64,000 bases of DNA from JBBQWR01 sp038210495 (GCA_038210495.1 JBBQWR010000012.1:52536-116535); one strand, 5' to 3'; shown: positions 34,127 through 43,320, counted from the first letter of the stretch. Numbers and translations are program-made. The notes: generated from the sequence alone by a model not told the origin.

Positions 34127-34349
34127 CCTCAGCCCTTCTCTTCGTCGATTCCCGGCCGCCGCAATCGCGGTCCCAGCCCTGCATGGCAGCTTCGCCAACC
34201 AAATTATGGCAGACCCCAAGAAATTCGACTAGGGGCGGAGATCGTACTTTGATTGGACTCGCGCCGCCACCACTTTCGCCATGCTGGGGGCAAGCTATAT
34301 TTGGTCTCACGCCATTCGTTTTTTTCAATTGGGCCCTGAGGTTTCTCGG

Positions 34350-35195
34350 ATGACCGACCTCGTGAAAATCTTGATCCTGGCTATCGTTCAAGGGGCGGCG
34401 GAACTTTTGCCCGTCTCTAGCTCGGCCCATGTGACCGTCATCGCTCGACTGATCCATTACGATATTTTGTCGCACGTGCAATGGACATTCCTACTCATCA
34501 TGCTGCACACGGGAACGATGTTTTCCGTGCTGCTGTATTTTTGGCGGCGGTGGAAATTGATGGCGCCGCAGATCCCCGTGCTGCTCGCCGCCACTGCCGT
34601 GACCGGAGCGATTGGATATGGAATCGTAAAAATCATCGAAAAAACGACCGGTCAGCCGATCGAACATTTCTTTCGCAATCTGCCGATTATGGCCGCGTCG
34701 CTGCTGACCGTCGGGATCTTGATCCTCATCGCGGGCATTAAGGATTCGCGCCAGCCGGCCCGCGACGAAAAGCCCGACATGCGCCGCGGTCTGTTGATCG
34801 GTTTGGTTCAAGCGATCTGCCTGCCGTTTCGAGGGTTTTCGCGATCCGGCGCGACGATCTCGACCGGCATGCTGTTGGGCGTGGCGCGCATTCCCGCCGA
34901 AGAGTTCAGCTTCGCCCTGGCGGTGCTGCTGACGCCGGCCATCATCGCGAAGGAAGGCTATGACGTCGTCAAAGAGAACGCGGCCAAAGGCGCCGGAGCC
35001 ATCGCGCTGGGCCCCTTGTTGCAGCCGGGGCTGATCGGCATGGTGTTCAGTTTTCTAGCCGGGCTCGTCGCCCTGCGACTGCTGTCCCGGTTGATGGAGA
35101 AAGGCCACTGGCTCTGGTTCGGCGCGTACTGCATCGTCGCCGCAGCCGTCGTGCTGGCGGTGAATTTTTATCTGCCGGCGCCGTCCTCGATGTAA
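34350..35195 (+). CDS. uppP: Undecaprenyl-diphosphatase (BacA/UppP type)
   Basis: This integral membrane enzyme recycles undecaprenyl pyrophosphate for cell-wall and polysaccharide synthesis. The 281-residue product has the two signature regions, VQGAAELLPVSSSAHVTVIA (active-site Glu and Ser-rich loop) and FRGFSRSGATISTGMLLG, plus seven to eight hydrophobic helices. The ELLPVSSSAH variant is one residue off the common EFLPISSSGH. A GAGG site lies before the ATG. It runs convergent with the lipoprotein gene, and a palindrome fills the gap. Confidence 0.92.
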   Translation: MTDLVKILILAIVQGAAELLPVSSSAHVTVIARLIHYDILSHVQWTFLLIMLHTGTMFSVLLYFWRRWKLMAPQIPVLLAATAVTGAIGYGIVKIIEKTTGQPIEHFFRNLPIMAASLLTVGILILIAGIKDSRQPARDEKPDMRRGLLIGLVQAICLPFRGFSRSGATISTGMLLGVARIPAEEFSFALAVLLTPAIIAKEGYDVVKENAAKGAGAIALGPLLQPGLIGMVFSFLAGLVALRLLSRLMEKGHWLWFGAYCIVAAAVVLAVNFYLPAPSSM

Positions 35196-35237
35196 GCGAG
35201 CGGGGGGGCGTCAGCCAGGCTGACGCCCCCCGCTCGC
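35196..35237. repeat. Palindromic element, family A, between convergent genes
   Basis: A 42-base near-perfect inverted repeat, GCGAGCGGGGGGGCGTCAGCC with its complement, containing one extra G in the left arm. It fills the whole gap between the uppP stop and the stop of the lipoprotein gene, so it may act as a terminator in both directions. It shares its outer GCGAGCGGGGG with the elements at 14029 and 46489. Confidence 0.75.
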
Positions 35238-35238
35238 C

Positions 35239-36636
35239 TTATTTCAGCTTCGCCTTTTTCAGCGCTTCCTGAACTTTGTCCTGAATCTGTTTTTCGAGAT
35301 CGGCCTGCTGCTTATCGATTTTCTTCTCGAGCTCGTCGTGGACGGCTTGTTTTTCAGTCGCCGCTTTGCGATCGGCCTCCTGTTGTTCCTCGGCGGCGGC
35401 GATCTCCGTTTCCGCTCGCTCCTTGTCCTGCTTCTTAATTTCCGCGAGCATTGCGGCTGAAATGCCGCTGACGAGAACATGAGTCTGGTCGTCCTTCACG
35501 CTCGTCTGCACCATCACGATATCGCCCGCCTCCGTGCCGAATCGCTGGTTCACATATTTTTCTTGCGGCTGTTCGCCGGGCAGGGCCTTGAGACCGGCGG
35601 CGAGCATCGCTTTCTTATAAAGTTCGGCGACCGCCAGGAAATCGCCGGGGGCCTTGCACTTGAGTTCCCACTTATTGTCGTCGAATTCAACGTCGCTGGC
35701 GCCGGGCGGAACGGGGATTTCATGCGACAAGGCGTAGACGTTGTATTGCACCATCGTTTTGTTGTTCTGAGCCGGCGCCAGGCCGATCATCACATCCAGG
35801 TGGTAACCGCTTTTGAACAGATGGGCGAACCGGTTTTCTTTTTCGTTCCCCTCCGACTGTCCGCGACCCAGTCGCCCATAGGGCTGCCAGCCATCGGCCA
35901 TCAGTAGCTCGATCAGCTCGGCGTGCGTGTCCGCGACATTTTTTTCCGTGGTGTAGCCCGTGCCGGATTGCGATTCGAAGATCGCCTTGGCGCCTTCGTT
36001 GCGGGGCAATGCTCGCGTGTCGAGATTGCCATGCCACAGCAGCGAGACCATCGTCTCGGGCGTGTCCCCCTTCTTTGAGACCGAAATTTCGGCGAGGAAG
36101 TTATCTTTGGCGATCGTGGTCGAGGCATAATCGTCGCTGATTTGCTCGCGCGGCCCGCCGGTCGACTTCCAACCCATTTCGTTGAACTGCGCCATATAAA
36201 CCGGCCAGACTGTTTTGACCGTACCGGGGGCGACAATGTTGGCATGAGCGGGCGTTAAATCGAAACTCGTGGTTCCTTTCGGCAATTTCAGCTTCGTGAA
36301 GTCGAGCACCTTGGCCAGTTCCGCGGCGCCGTAAACGACCGGCGTCGATTTGGCGGGCGCGGCGGCGGTTATCTCGGCAGGTTTGGTCGTGGCGGACGAA
36401 CCCGTTTCGGCGGCGACTGCCCGTGTTGGAGTCGTGGGCGAGGGGCCAACCGCTCTTCGATCGGCTAAGTTCGTTTCGCCAGCAGTTGCCTTCGGCGTGG
36501 AGTCTTCTTTGGCCGTGCATCCACTACAACCCCCGAGCAATAACAGAGTCGCGGACAGCGCCGTGCATCGAAATCTCGATCGTGGGCCGGTCATCGAACG
36601 GATGTTTGGCGTCAGCTTCATCGTTTTCTCTTTCAT
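35239..36636 (-). CDS. Predicted lipoprotein with C-terminal coiled coil
   Basis: A 465-residue exported lipoprotein. The signal (ALSATLLLLGGCSGC) has two candidate lipobox cysteines. After a Thr/Ala-rich linker, three related alpha-beta units can be seen. The first starts PAHANIVAPGTVKTVWPVYM, the second TGYTTEKNVADTHAELIELL, the third SDVEFDDNKWELKCKAPGDF. A long charged coiled coil (from about residue 405, AEIKKQDKERAETEIAAAEE) closes the protein. No known family is recognised. An ATG five codons later (MKLTPNIRSM) is an alternative start. Confidence 0.75.
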   Translation of the reverse strand: MKEKTMKLTPNIRSMTGPRSRFRCTALSATLLLLGGCSGCTAKEDSTPKATAGETNLADRRAVGPSPTTPTRAVAAETGSSATTKPAEITAAAPAKSTPVVYGAAELAKVLDFTKLKLPKGTTSFDLTPAHANIVAPGTVKTVWPVYMAQFNEMGWKSTGGPREQISDDYASTTIAKDNFLAEISVSKKGDTPETMVSLLWHGNLDTRALPRNEGAKAIFESQSGTGYTTEKNVADTHAELIELLMADGWQPYGRLGRGQSEGNEKENRFAHLFKSGYHLDVMIGLAPAQNNKTMVQYNVYALSHEIPVPPGASDVEFDDNKWELKCKAPGDFLAVAELYKKAMLAAGLKALPGEQPQEKYVNQRFGTEAGDIVMVQTSVKDDQTHVLVSGISAAMLAEIKKQDKERAETEIAAAEEQQEADRKAATEKQAVHDELEKKIDKQQADLEKQIQDKVQEALKKAKLK

Positions 36637-36685
36637 GGTGAACCCGTGGAAAATGCCCCATCCGCTGCGGCGATTGTCGCAATAT

Positions 36686-36973
36686 TCAATCGACGATGGC
36701 CAGGATCTCGTCTTCGTTCATGATCAGCATGGATCGGCCGTTCACTTCGATCTCGACTCCGGAGTAGCTGCTGAAAACAACGCGATCTCCCTCACGAACC
36801 TGCTGCGGAACTTGAACGCCGCTGGGCAATCGCCGGCCGTCACCGACCGAGAGCACTCGTCCTTCGTGGGGCCGCTGGTGGGCCGAATCGGGAAGCACGA
36901 TGCCGCCGGCCGTCTTCGACTCAGGCTCGAGCCGGCGGATCACGACCTTCGTCCCCAATGGAATTACTTTCAT
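36686..36973 (-). CDS. groS: Co-chaperonin GroES (Hsp10)
   Basis: A 95-residue GroES, the lid of the GroEL folding chamber in the cytoplasm. Clear signatures are MKVIPLGTKVVIRRLEPES, TAGGIVLPDSAHQRPHEGRV, the mobile-loop segment, and VFSSYSGVEIEVNGRSMLIM followed by NEDEILAIVD. No groEL gene is adjacent. The start is fixed by the domain; the long upstream open frame is from another gene's repeats. The gene is monocistronic or tail-coupled to a cluster of minus-strand genes. Confidence 0.93.
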   Translation of the reverse strand: MKVIPLGTKVVIRRLEPESKTAGGIVLPDSAHQRPHEGRVLSVGDGRRLPSGVQVPQQVREGDRVVFSSYSGVEIEVNGRSMLIMNEDEILAIVD

Positions 36974-37101
36974 ACGCTTTGCGAACTCCGTAGCCGCCTT
37001 GGCCCCTCGTCTCCGAGAGACGCGGGCCGCTGGCCGAATTGAATTGAGTGTGATTCTGCGGCGCCGGGACGCTGGAACGCAAGCCGTGCAAGCAATTCGT
37101 T

Positions 37102-37458
37102 CTAGTTCGCATCCGCCGGTTGGGTGGGCGCGGCGGCGGAGATGTTTGGCCGCGCGGCGGCGGAGTTGTTTAGCCGCGCGGCGGCGGGGCCCCGCATGGC
37201 CATCCATCCCAGGAACGCCAGCCAAGCGATCACTACGAGCGCCATCGCCAGAAACAGGAGCTTTTGGAGAGAGCCGGCCGGTGGAACTTCAAGCGGGACC
37301 GGCGACAAATAAGCGGCGGCCGGATGGGCCGGGATCGAGATCCCCGATGCGGCGCCACGGCTTGTCTCAACCGGTTGGCCTTGCGTCGAGCCGGCAATAT
37401 TCGCGCGATGAGCCGGCGTGGTCTTATCCGGTTTTCGTCGCGACCCCGACTTAGCCAT
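37102..37458 (-). CDS. Small membrane protein with Ala-rich repeat tail
   Basis: A 118-residue hypothetical. A basic, Pro-rich N-terminus is followed by one hydrophobic helix (LQKLLFLAMALVVIAWLAFL, about 64-85). The C-terminus consists of NNSAAARP/NISAAAP repeats made by a 24-bp tandem DNA repeat. It overlaps the next upstream gene (Minf_1886) by 8 bp, so it is co-translated with it. Function unknown. Confidence 0.65.
   Translation of the reverse strand: MAKSGSRRKPDKTTPAHRANIAGSTQGQPVETSRGAASGISIPAHPAAAYLSPVPLEVPPAGSLQKLLFLAMALVVIAWLAFLGWMAMRGPAAARLNNSAAARPNISAAAPTQPADAN
37128..37189. repeat. Three-copy 24-bp tandem repeat in coding sequence
   Basis: Units of GCGCGGCGGCGGAG plus ten variable bases (ATGTTTGGCC or TTGTTTAGCC) start at 37128, 37152 and 37176. 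Because 24 is a multiple of three, the repeat adds eight residues per copy to the small membrane protein without breaking the frame. Confidence 0.85.
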
Positions 37459-37906
37459 CCCGCTTCTCCGACGGCACGATTTTGAAGTCCTGCCGGAAGG
37501 CGACGTCGAAAGAATAGACGTTGTGAAAGTCTTCGCGGCGGTCCTGTTTCGTTTTCTTCATCCGGCCAATGTCGATCAGATTGAAGACGATGCTCCCGAA
37601 GTCGTCCGTCGCGTTGACGCCCCAGCTATTGAGCACCGACTTGGCCAAATATCCATATTCATCGAGCGCAAACTGGCGAATGGCCTCGCACAGTTCTTGG
37701 CCGGTCAGATGCCGTTCGACCGGCTTTTCCTCGCCGCGCTTCGGCCGGGGCTTCGCCTCGGGATCATCTTCCGTGGGTCCTTCGCTGCCCATGCCGAGCG
37801 AATCGTGAGCGAAGCTCAGGGCCTCTTCGACGAAGGCATAGGCGTCGAGCTTATAGCGGCGGTCTTTCTTGAGCAATTTGGCAAGCGGGTGCGACGGATC
37901 GAGCAT
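37451..37906 (-). CDS. Minf_1886 family protein
   Basis: A 151-residue cytoplasmic protein of the uncharacterised Minf_1886 family, which is shared by planctomycetes and verrucomicrobia. The N-terminal pattern AYAFVEEALSFAHDSLG, the central HLTGQELCEAIRQFALDEYG and the late AKSVLNSWGVNATDDFGSIV and DFHNVYSFDVAF are those of the family. A charged linker at 45-65 is variable. It overlaps the next gene by 8 bp. No catalytic residues are obvious; the biological role is unknown. Confidence 0.85.
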   Translation of the reverse strand: MLDPSHPLAKLLKKDRRYKLDAYAFVEEALSFAHDSLGMGSEGPTEDDPEAKPRPKRGEEKPVERHLTGQELCEAIRQFALDEYGYLAKSVLNSWGVNATDDFGSIVFNLIDIGRMKKTKQDRREDFHNVYSFDVAFRQDFKIVPSEKRDG

Positions 37907-37979
37907 GGAAGCGGTTCAGATGATCGCCCGGTCGGGGCGAAGTTATTTTTGGTGAACTGGCAGAATGGATTCAGGTGCG

Positions 37980-38810
37980 TCAGGCGGGCTCGGCGGCGGT
38001 TCCCCGGTTCAAGACAGTGAGCACGTCGGCGGCGGGTATGAATATCCGCCGATGATCTTCGGTCTCGACGAGCAACTGGCCGGCCAGAATCTCATGGGCG
38101 AGCACTCGGCTGCGGCCGTTTTGCGTGAGCACGTCGGAGCCCAGCGGCGGCAGGTCTTTCTGCAGGGCTTCATAGGTATCATACTCATAACGCAGACAAC
38201 ATTTGAGGCGCCCGCAGCGACCGGAGATTTTCGTCGGGTCGAGCGTGGCCTTTTGTAGCTTGGCCATCTTCATCGACACGGGGGGCATCTCGGACAAATG
38301 GGTGTTGCAGCAAACGGGCTTCCCGCAATCGCCATAATCGGCCAACAGCTTGGCCTCGTCGCGGACGCCGATCTGCCGCATTTCGATTCGCGTTTGAAAT
38401 TCCGCTCCAAGTAATTTGACCAGTTCGCGAAAGTCCACGCGATTTTCCGACAGATAATAGACCACGATCCGCTCGCCACCAAAGACGTGCTCGACGTCGA
38501 CTAGTTGCATTTCGAGCTGCAATTGGTCGAGGATTCGCTCGCAGACGACAAACTCCTCGCGCTGCTGGTTGAGGATCTGGCTCCGCTCGAGCATATCGGC
38601 CGGCGTCATGGCCCGAAGAATTTGGCCCTGCGGCGGATTCTTGATTTCGGCGAGCGACTCGGGCGTGGCTTCGCACAGGACGACCCCCGCTTCGAGTCCT
38701 CGATCCGTGCGGGCGATGACCTGCGTGCCGCGCGCAAAACCACCCTCATCCCGGGTCGACATGACCCCCAGATGACGCATCACGCCGTACCGGACCACGA
38801 ATTTGGGCAT
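37980..38810 (-). CDS. PSP1 domain protein (RicT/YaaT-like)
   Basis: A 276-residue PSP1-family protein. In Bacillus the relative RicT acts with iron-sulfur partners in RNA processing and sporulation control. Family landmarks are PKFVVRYGVMRHLGVMSTR, RGTQVIARTDRGLEAGVVLC, VVYYLSENRVDFRELVKLL, and the Cys-rich region GKPVCCNTHL and GRCGRLKCCLRYE that may bind a metal cluster. The start at MPKFVVRYG was chosen from the domain. It ends 73 bp before the Minf_1886 gene in the same direction. Confidence 0.9.
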   Translation of the reverse strand: MPKFVVRYGVMRHLGVMSTRDEGGFARGTQVIARTDRGLEAGVVLCEATPESLAEIKNPPQGQILRAMTPADMLERSQILNQQREEFVVCERILDQLQLEMQLVDVEHVFGGERIVVYYLSENRVDFRELVKLLGAEFQTRIEMRQIGVRDEAKLLADYGDCGKPVCCNTHLSEMPPVSMKMAKLQKATLDPTKISGRCGRLKCCLRYEYDTYEALQKDLPPLGSDVLTQNGRSRVLAHEILAGQLLVETEDHRRIFIPAADVLTVLNRGTAAEPA

Positions 38811-38975
38811 AGTTTTTTCCGCTGGAAACTGGCCAGAGTATAGCGGCGGGGGGCACGGCCGCAAAGAGAAAACGGCGTTGAACGCACACCCGAACACGCT
38901 CAAATCCGAATTTCGCCCTTTAAGCCGCGTTCGCTCGCGACACGCTCACCGTCATTATCATCGTGCGCGACTCTT

Positions 38976-39986
38976 CTACTTCGCCGCCGGCGCGGGCGTC
39001 GGGGCCGGAAACTTCTCTTTCTTCTCGCCCACATCCCAAAGTTTCAACCCCTCATGGGTCCCGATCGCCAGCAGTTTCCCGTCCGTTGAAAATGCGACGC
39101 CCCAGACCGACGACTTAAACGCCGGCAGAGCCAGTGCCTCTTTTTTGTTGGCGATGTCCCAGAGTTTCACGGTATGATCCTGGCTGCCGGTGGCGAGCAG
39201 ATTGCCGTCGGCCGGCGAGAACGCGGCGGTGGTGATCCAGTCTTTGTGGCCGGGAAGCGTGCCTTGCGATTTGCCGTCGGGGCTCCACATGCGAACCTCG
39301 CGATCGGCCCCGCCAGTGGCGAGCAGACTGCCATCCTTGCGATAGGCGACCGTCCACACGGCGTCTTGATGCCCTTCGAGCTTGATTGTCTCGGTTCCCT
39401 TTTCGACATCCCAGAGCTTGGCGAGCTTATCGCCACCGGCCGTCGCCAGCGTCTTGCCATCCGGCGAGATCGCGACGGAGTAGACGGCGCCCGCGTGGGC
39501 TTGCAGCGTTTTGACATCTTTGCCGGTGGCGACCTCCCACTGGATCACGGTCGAGTCTTCGCTGCCCGAGAAAAGATATTTGTTGTCCGGCGTGAACGCC
39601 AGCGCTCGAGCCCAATGCTTGTGCTTCTTGAGTTCTTGGACCGGTTTGCCCTCCGGCATGTCCCAAAGCTTGATGACGCCATCGTAACTGCCGGTAGCCA
39701 AATGCTTGCCGTCGGGTGAGATGGCGACGGCCCAAACGGCGCTGGCGTGACCTTCCAGTGACGATTTTTGGGCGCCATCGGTCGGATTCCAAACTTTCAC
39801 GTCGCCAGGTCGATACAGTAAACTCTGTCCACCGACGCTGACGAGTGTGCCATCGACCGGCGAGAACGCAACCGCGGTCACCCAGCCCGAGTATTTGGCG
39901 ATTGCCGGTTCGTCGGCGATGGCCGTGGAAGTGGCGATCCATGAAAGTGCGACGGCGATGGCTAAGCGGCAGGATTGTTCGAACAT
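38976..39986 (-). CDS. Exported WD40 beta-propeller protein
   Basis: A 336-residue protein with an N-terminal signal (MFEQSCRLAIAVALSWIATS, cut near AIAD) and seven WD40 repeats that would close one propeller. Examples are LEGHASAVWAVAISPDGKHL, SGSEDSTVIQWE, LQAHAGAVYSVAISPDGKTL and TGSQDHTVKLWDI. The C-terminus is Pro/Lys-rich. A GGGAAG site lies before this ATG. Exported WD40 proteins are common in planctomycetes and usually serve as scaffolds. It diverges from the M13 peptidase. Confidence 0.9.
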   Translation of the reverse strand: MFEQSCRLAIAVALSWIATSTAIADEPAIAKYSGWVTAVAFSPVDGTLVSVGGQSLLYRPGDVKVWNPTDGAQKSSLEGHASAVWAVAISPDGKHLATGSYDGVIKLWDMPEGKPVQELKKHKHWARALAFTPDNKYLFSGSEDSTVIQWEVATGKDVKTLQAHAGAVYSVAISPDGKTLATAGGDKLAKLWDVEKGTETIKLEGHQDAVWTVAYRKDGSLLATGGADREVRMWSPDGKSQGTLPGHKDWITTAAFSPADGNLLATGSQDHTVKLWDIANKKEALALPAFKSSVWGVAFSTDGKLLAIGTHEGLKLWDVGEKKEKFPAPTPAPAAK

Positions 39987-40328
39987 AAAGGCTTCCCTGT
40001 TTTGTAACGTGAACGAATCACGCCCAGTATACTTCGCCACGACGCCGGTTACAGTGAACTCGTGCGAAAGAATCCTCGGCGAATCCAGCGCGGCGTGGTA
40101 AATTCGAGCAAAATTCTCGTCCCATTTCGGCAAAAACGCGCACGTCGCTAAGCTAAGAAGCCCTCGCAAAATCGCCGGGGACTGTCCCCTTCTCAGAGGT
40201 GCTTTCGCGAGGACTCCTCAGCACGGATCCATGGATCGTCTTGACGAACACCGGATAATATATTCCGCTTGGACACCTGCCGTTACATCCCGCCGGTCGA
40301 TATTCATTCACGCCCCATGGAATTTTGA
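39987..40328. other. Divergent region with a short palindrome
   Basis: About 340 bases between the WD40 gene and the M13 peptidase. A palindrome GGGGA-CTG-TCCCC (40177-40189) sits inside a longer stretch where CCCTCGC and GCGAGG could pair. Similar GGGGACTG or AAGCCCTC strings occur near 4275 and 8040. No promoter or gene is assigned. Confidence 0.4.
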
Positions 40329-42437
40329 ATGCTTCGAATTCACCGCTCTTGTCTCGTTCTCTTATCGGGCGCCGCGAGCCTGATTGCCGCCTATGCCGCC
40401 GGCAACGCCTATTCAGCCAGCGATTCGCCGGCCGCTTCCGTTAAGACATCCACGACAACCGTTGACCTAAAGAGCGGAATCCAAAAAAGTGGAATCGATC
40501 GGGGAAATTTCGATTCGTCCGTTAAACCGGGAGAAGATTTTTTCCAGTACGTTAACGGGGGCTGGATCAAAAACAATCCCATCCCGGCCGAGTACAGCCG
40601 CTGGGGCTCGTTCAGCAAGCTGCACGACGACAATTTGATCGCCCTTCGCGAAATCGTCGAGGGACTGGCCAAGGAAACCAAGCCGCTGGACGAAAATCGC
40701 CGCAAAATTCGCGATTTTTATGCCGCCGCCATGGACGAGGCCAAGCTCGAAAAGCTCGGCGCGAAGCCACTCGACGGGCTTTTCGCCGATATCGCCGGGG
40801 TTAAGGATCGGCGCGAATTGATCGCGGTCATCGCCCGATTGCATCAAAAGGGAATTTCGTCGCTCTTCGGGTTCGGCGTCCATCAAGACGAAAAGCAAAG
40901 CACCCGTTACGCCGTGCATTTGCACCAAGGAGGTTTGGCCCTGCCGGAGCGCGATTATTATCTCGGCAAGACCGAGGACTCGAGGAAAATTCGCGAGCAG
41001 TACCTCAAGCATGTCGCCAAGATGTTCGAGCTGTTGGGTGATACTCCCGACGCGGCCGCCAAACAGGCCGACGTCGTCCTGAGCATCGAGACTCGGCTTG
41101 CCGAATCTTCGCGAGCGCCGGTTGCTCTGCGAGACCGCGAGGCCAACTACAATCGCCATTCGCGAGCCGACCTCGACAAACTGACGCCGAACCTTTCCTG
41201 GGCAGCGTATCTCAAGGGAGCCGACGTTAAGGACCTGCAGTTCGCGATCGTCGGTCAACCGGAATTTTATCAGCGCGTCGACGAGTTGCTCGGCAGTGTC
41301 CCCCTCGACGATTGGCGGACATATCTTCGCTGGGATGCGGTCCATAGCATGGCGTCTTGCCTGAGCCATGACTTTGAGCAAGAGAGCTTTCATTTCTACG
41401 GCGAAACGCTGCGCGGCGCGAAGAAGATGCAGCCTCGGTGGAAACGAGTGCTCGGCGCGATCGATGGTCAAATCGGCGAGGCGCTCGGCCAACTCTACGT
41501 CGAAAAATATTTCCCGGCGGACGCCAAATTGCGAATGAACGAACTGGTGAAAAACCTTGAGGCCGCTTATCGCGAGCGGATCGAGAGCCGAGATTGGATG
41601 AGCGCCGCAACGAAGAAGCAGGCGCTCGCCAAATTGGCCACGGTCGTGCGAAAGATCGGCTATCCCGACAAGTGGCGAGATTATTCGTCGCTCGATATTC
41701 AGACCGACTCATACGCTCAAAATGTGATTCGGTGCGACGAATTCGAGTCCCACCGCGAACTCGCAAAGCTAGGCAAACCGGTGGATCGCGAAGAGTGGGG
41801 CATGACGCCGCCGACGGTGAACGCCTATTACAATCCGACGCTCAATGAGATCGTGTTTCCGGCTGGCATTCTGCAGCCGCCGTTCTTCGACGCGACGGCC
41901 GACGACGCCGTGAACTATGGCGGCATCGGCGCCGTTATCGGTCACGAGATCACGCACGGCTTCGACGACCAAGGAAGCCGGTCCGACGCGGAGGGCAATT
42001 TGCGCAACTGGTGGACGGCCGAGGATCGTAGCCATTTCACGACCAAGGCCGACGCGCTGGTAAAGCAATACAACGCTTGCGTGGCGGTCGACGATCTGCA
42101 CGTCAACGGCCGGCTCACGCTTGGCGAGAATTTGGCCGACCTAGGCGGCGTGGCGATATCGTTGGCCGCTTATAAGAAATCACTCGACGGCAAGACGGCG
42201 TCGGTGATCGTCGGTCTGTCCGGCGAGCAGCGGTTTTTTATTGGCTTCGCTCAAGTCTGGCGGGGCGCCGTGCGCGACGCGGATCAACGGCTGCTGCTGC
42301 GAACCGATCCGCATTCGCCGACCCGGTTCCGCACGAATGTTCCACTGTCGAATATCGCGGCGTTCTATGAGGCGTTCCACATCCAGCCGACCGACAAGAT
42401 GTACCGGGCGCCGGCCGACCGCGTCGAAGTTTGGTGA
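40329..42437 (+). CDS. M13-family zinc metalloendopeptidase (PepO/neprilysin-like)
   Basis: A 702-residue exported metalloprotease. The signal peptide is followed by the M13 N-terminal domain (FDSSVKPGEDFFQYVNGGWI, KIRDFYAAAMDEAKLEKLG). The catalytic motif is VIGHEITHGFDDQGS, with HEITH at residues 539-543, preceded by VNAYYNPTLNEIVFPAGILQ. The third zinc ligand is in LGENLADLGGVAIS. C-terminal conserved FRTNVPLSN and APADRVEVW complete the fold. Length and motifs match full M13 enzymes. It cleaves short peptides outside the cytoplasm. Confidence 0.93.
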   Translation: MLRIHRSCLVLLSGAASLIAAYAAGNAYSASDSPAASVKTSTTTVDLKSGIQKSGIDRGNFDSSVKPGEDFFQYVNGGWIKNNPIPAEYSRWGSFSKLHDDNLIALREIVEGLAKETKPLDENRRKIRDFYAAAMDEAKLEKLGAKPLDGLFADIAGVKDRRELIAVIARLHQKGISSLFGFGVHQDEKQSTRYAVHLHQGGLALPERDYYLGKTEDSRKIREQYLKHVAKMFELLGDTPDAAAKQADVVLSIETRLAESSRAPVALRDREANYNRHSRADLDKLTPNLSWAAYLKGADVKDLQFAIVGQPEFYQRVDELLGSVPLDDWRTYLRWDAVHSMASCLSHDFEQESFHFYGETLRGAKKMQPRWKRVLGAIDGQIGEALGQLYVEKYFPADAKLRMNELVKNLEAAYRERIESRDWMSAATKKQALAKLATVVRKIGYPDKWRDYSSLDIQTDSYAQNVIRCDEFESHRELAKLGKPVDREEWGMTPPTVNAYYNPTLNEIVFPAGILQPPFFDATADDAVNYGGIGAVIGHEITHGFDDQGSRSDAEGNLRNWWTAEDRSHFTTKADALVKQYNACVAVDDLHVNGRLTLGENLADLGGVAISLAAYKKSLDGKTASVIVGLSGEQRFFIGFAQVWRGAVRDADQRLLLRTDPHSPTRFRTNVPLSNIAAFYEAFHIQPTDKMYRAPADRVEVW

Positions 42438-42473
42438 TCGCGTACGCCGTTGTCTCGACATCGCCCGTCGCCA

Positions 42474-42547
42474 GCGATGCGCGTCGCAAGCGAGCGCGGC
42501 TAATGGGATCCCCCTCCCTAGCCGCGCTCGCTTGCGATGCGTGTCGC
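42474..42547. repeat. Long inverted repeat downstream of the M13 gene
   Basis: Arms of 29 bases (42474-42502 and 42519-42547), with three mismatches, surround a 16-base loop. The core CGCAAGCGAGCGCGGCTA pairs perfectly. It lies 37 bases after the peptidase stop and 50 before the SMR gene. It may terminate the first and is of a REP-like type. Confidence 0.7.
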
Positions 42548-42596
42548 TTGTATCGCGAACGAAACCGATTTAATACCCACCGCCCCGAGGTCCCGC

Positions 42597-42962
42597 ATGT
42601 CCGGCTGGCTAATTCTTCTCGTGGCGATCTTGATGGAAGTCTCCGGCACGACCTGCCTGAAGATGTCGGAGCAATTTACGCGAATTGTGCCGTCGACGCT
42701 GATGTTCGTCTTCTACGGCGGCTCGCTCGCGGCCCTGAACTTCGCGCTGCGCACGATCGATTTGAGCGTGGCCTACGCCGTTTGGTCGGCCCTGGGCATT
42801 ATGCTCGTGTCGATCGTGAGCATGGTTTGGTTCAAAGAGCCCACATCCGGCGTGAAGATCGCCTGCCTGGCGCTGATCATCGTCGGCGTCGTGGGGCTGC
42901 AACTGTCGAACAGCTCCAAGCCGGAGAGTAGTCGGGAGCCGGGAGTCGGGAGTCGGGAGTGA
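42597..42962 (+). CDS. Small multidrug resistance (SMR) transporter
   Basis: A 121-residue four-helix exporter. The essential Glu lies in the first helix (GWLILLVAILMEVSGTTCLK). Helices two to four carry PSTLMFVFYGGSLAALNFAL, SVAYAVWSALGIMLVSIVSM and IACLALIIVGVVGLQLS. SVAYAVWSALG and WFKEP are family signatures. The ten-residue tail (SSREPGVGSRE) is encoded by simple GGGAGTC repeats and is not conserved. A GAGG site precedes the ATG. Substrate class (quaternary ammonium or guanidinium) is not evident. Confidence 0.9.
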   Translation: MSGWLILLVAILMEVSGTTCLKMSEQFTRIVPSTLMFVFYGGSLAALNFALRTIDLSVAYAVWSALGIMLVSIVSMVWFKEPTSGVKIACLALIIVGVVGLQLSNSSKPESSREPGVGSRE

Positions 42963-43164
42963 AAGCTTTCCGTTGCAAATCAGCAGCGATGGCTGCGATA
43001 TAGGAACAAACTTTGCTAGTTGCAACTGGCTCGCCTATCCGATTTTTTGACAATCTCGCCCGGAAGTTGTACGTTGCAAGCGCCGACGGCGGGGTGGTAG
43101 CGACACTTCTCATCTCCCGTTTCTGCGACTTCGCGGTTTTTTTCAGTCGATCAAGGTTCGCTGA

Positions 43165-43320
43165 TTGGCGTCCCTGACCAGTCACGCCGGCAGCATCGTG
43201 CATCACGCGTTTGCCGACGGCCACGTCATCGGTTTGACCGATGCTGTCGATCCGGCGACTTACTTGGGACTGACGACCCGAAATGGTTCCGAAGTCCTCG
43301 ACGATTCACTTCTTAGATAA
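43165..43320 (+). pseudogene. Decayed C-terminal remnant of a DUF1559 pseudopilin
   Basis: The frame reads SHAGSIVHHAFADGHVIGLT, then DAVDPATYLGLTTRNGSEVL, to a TAA. The complete DUF1559 protein at 54125 ends SHAGSIVHHLWGDGHVIGLS and YLSLTTRNGSEQ. A stop lies just before this remnant and no prepilin start is upstream. The downstream terminator is intact. Confidence 0.85.

Noticed and set aside
40467..41492. Minus-strand open frame of 341 codons
   Set aside because: It is antisense to the M13 peptidase and has no domain or plausible start site.
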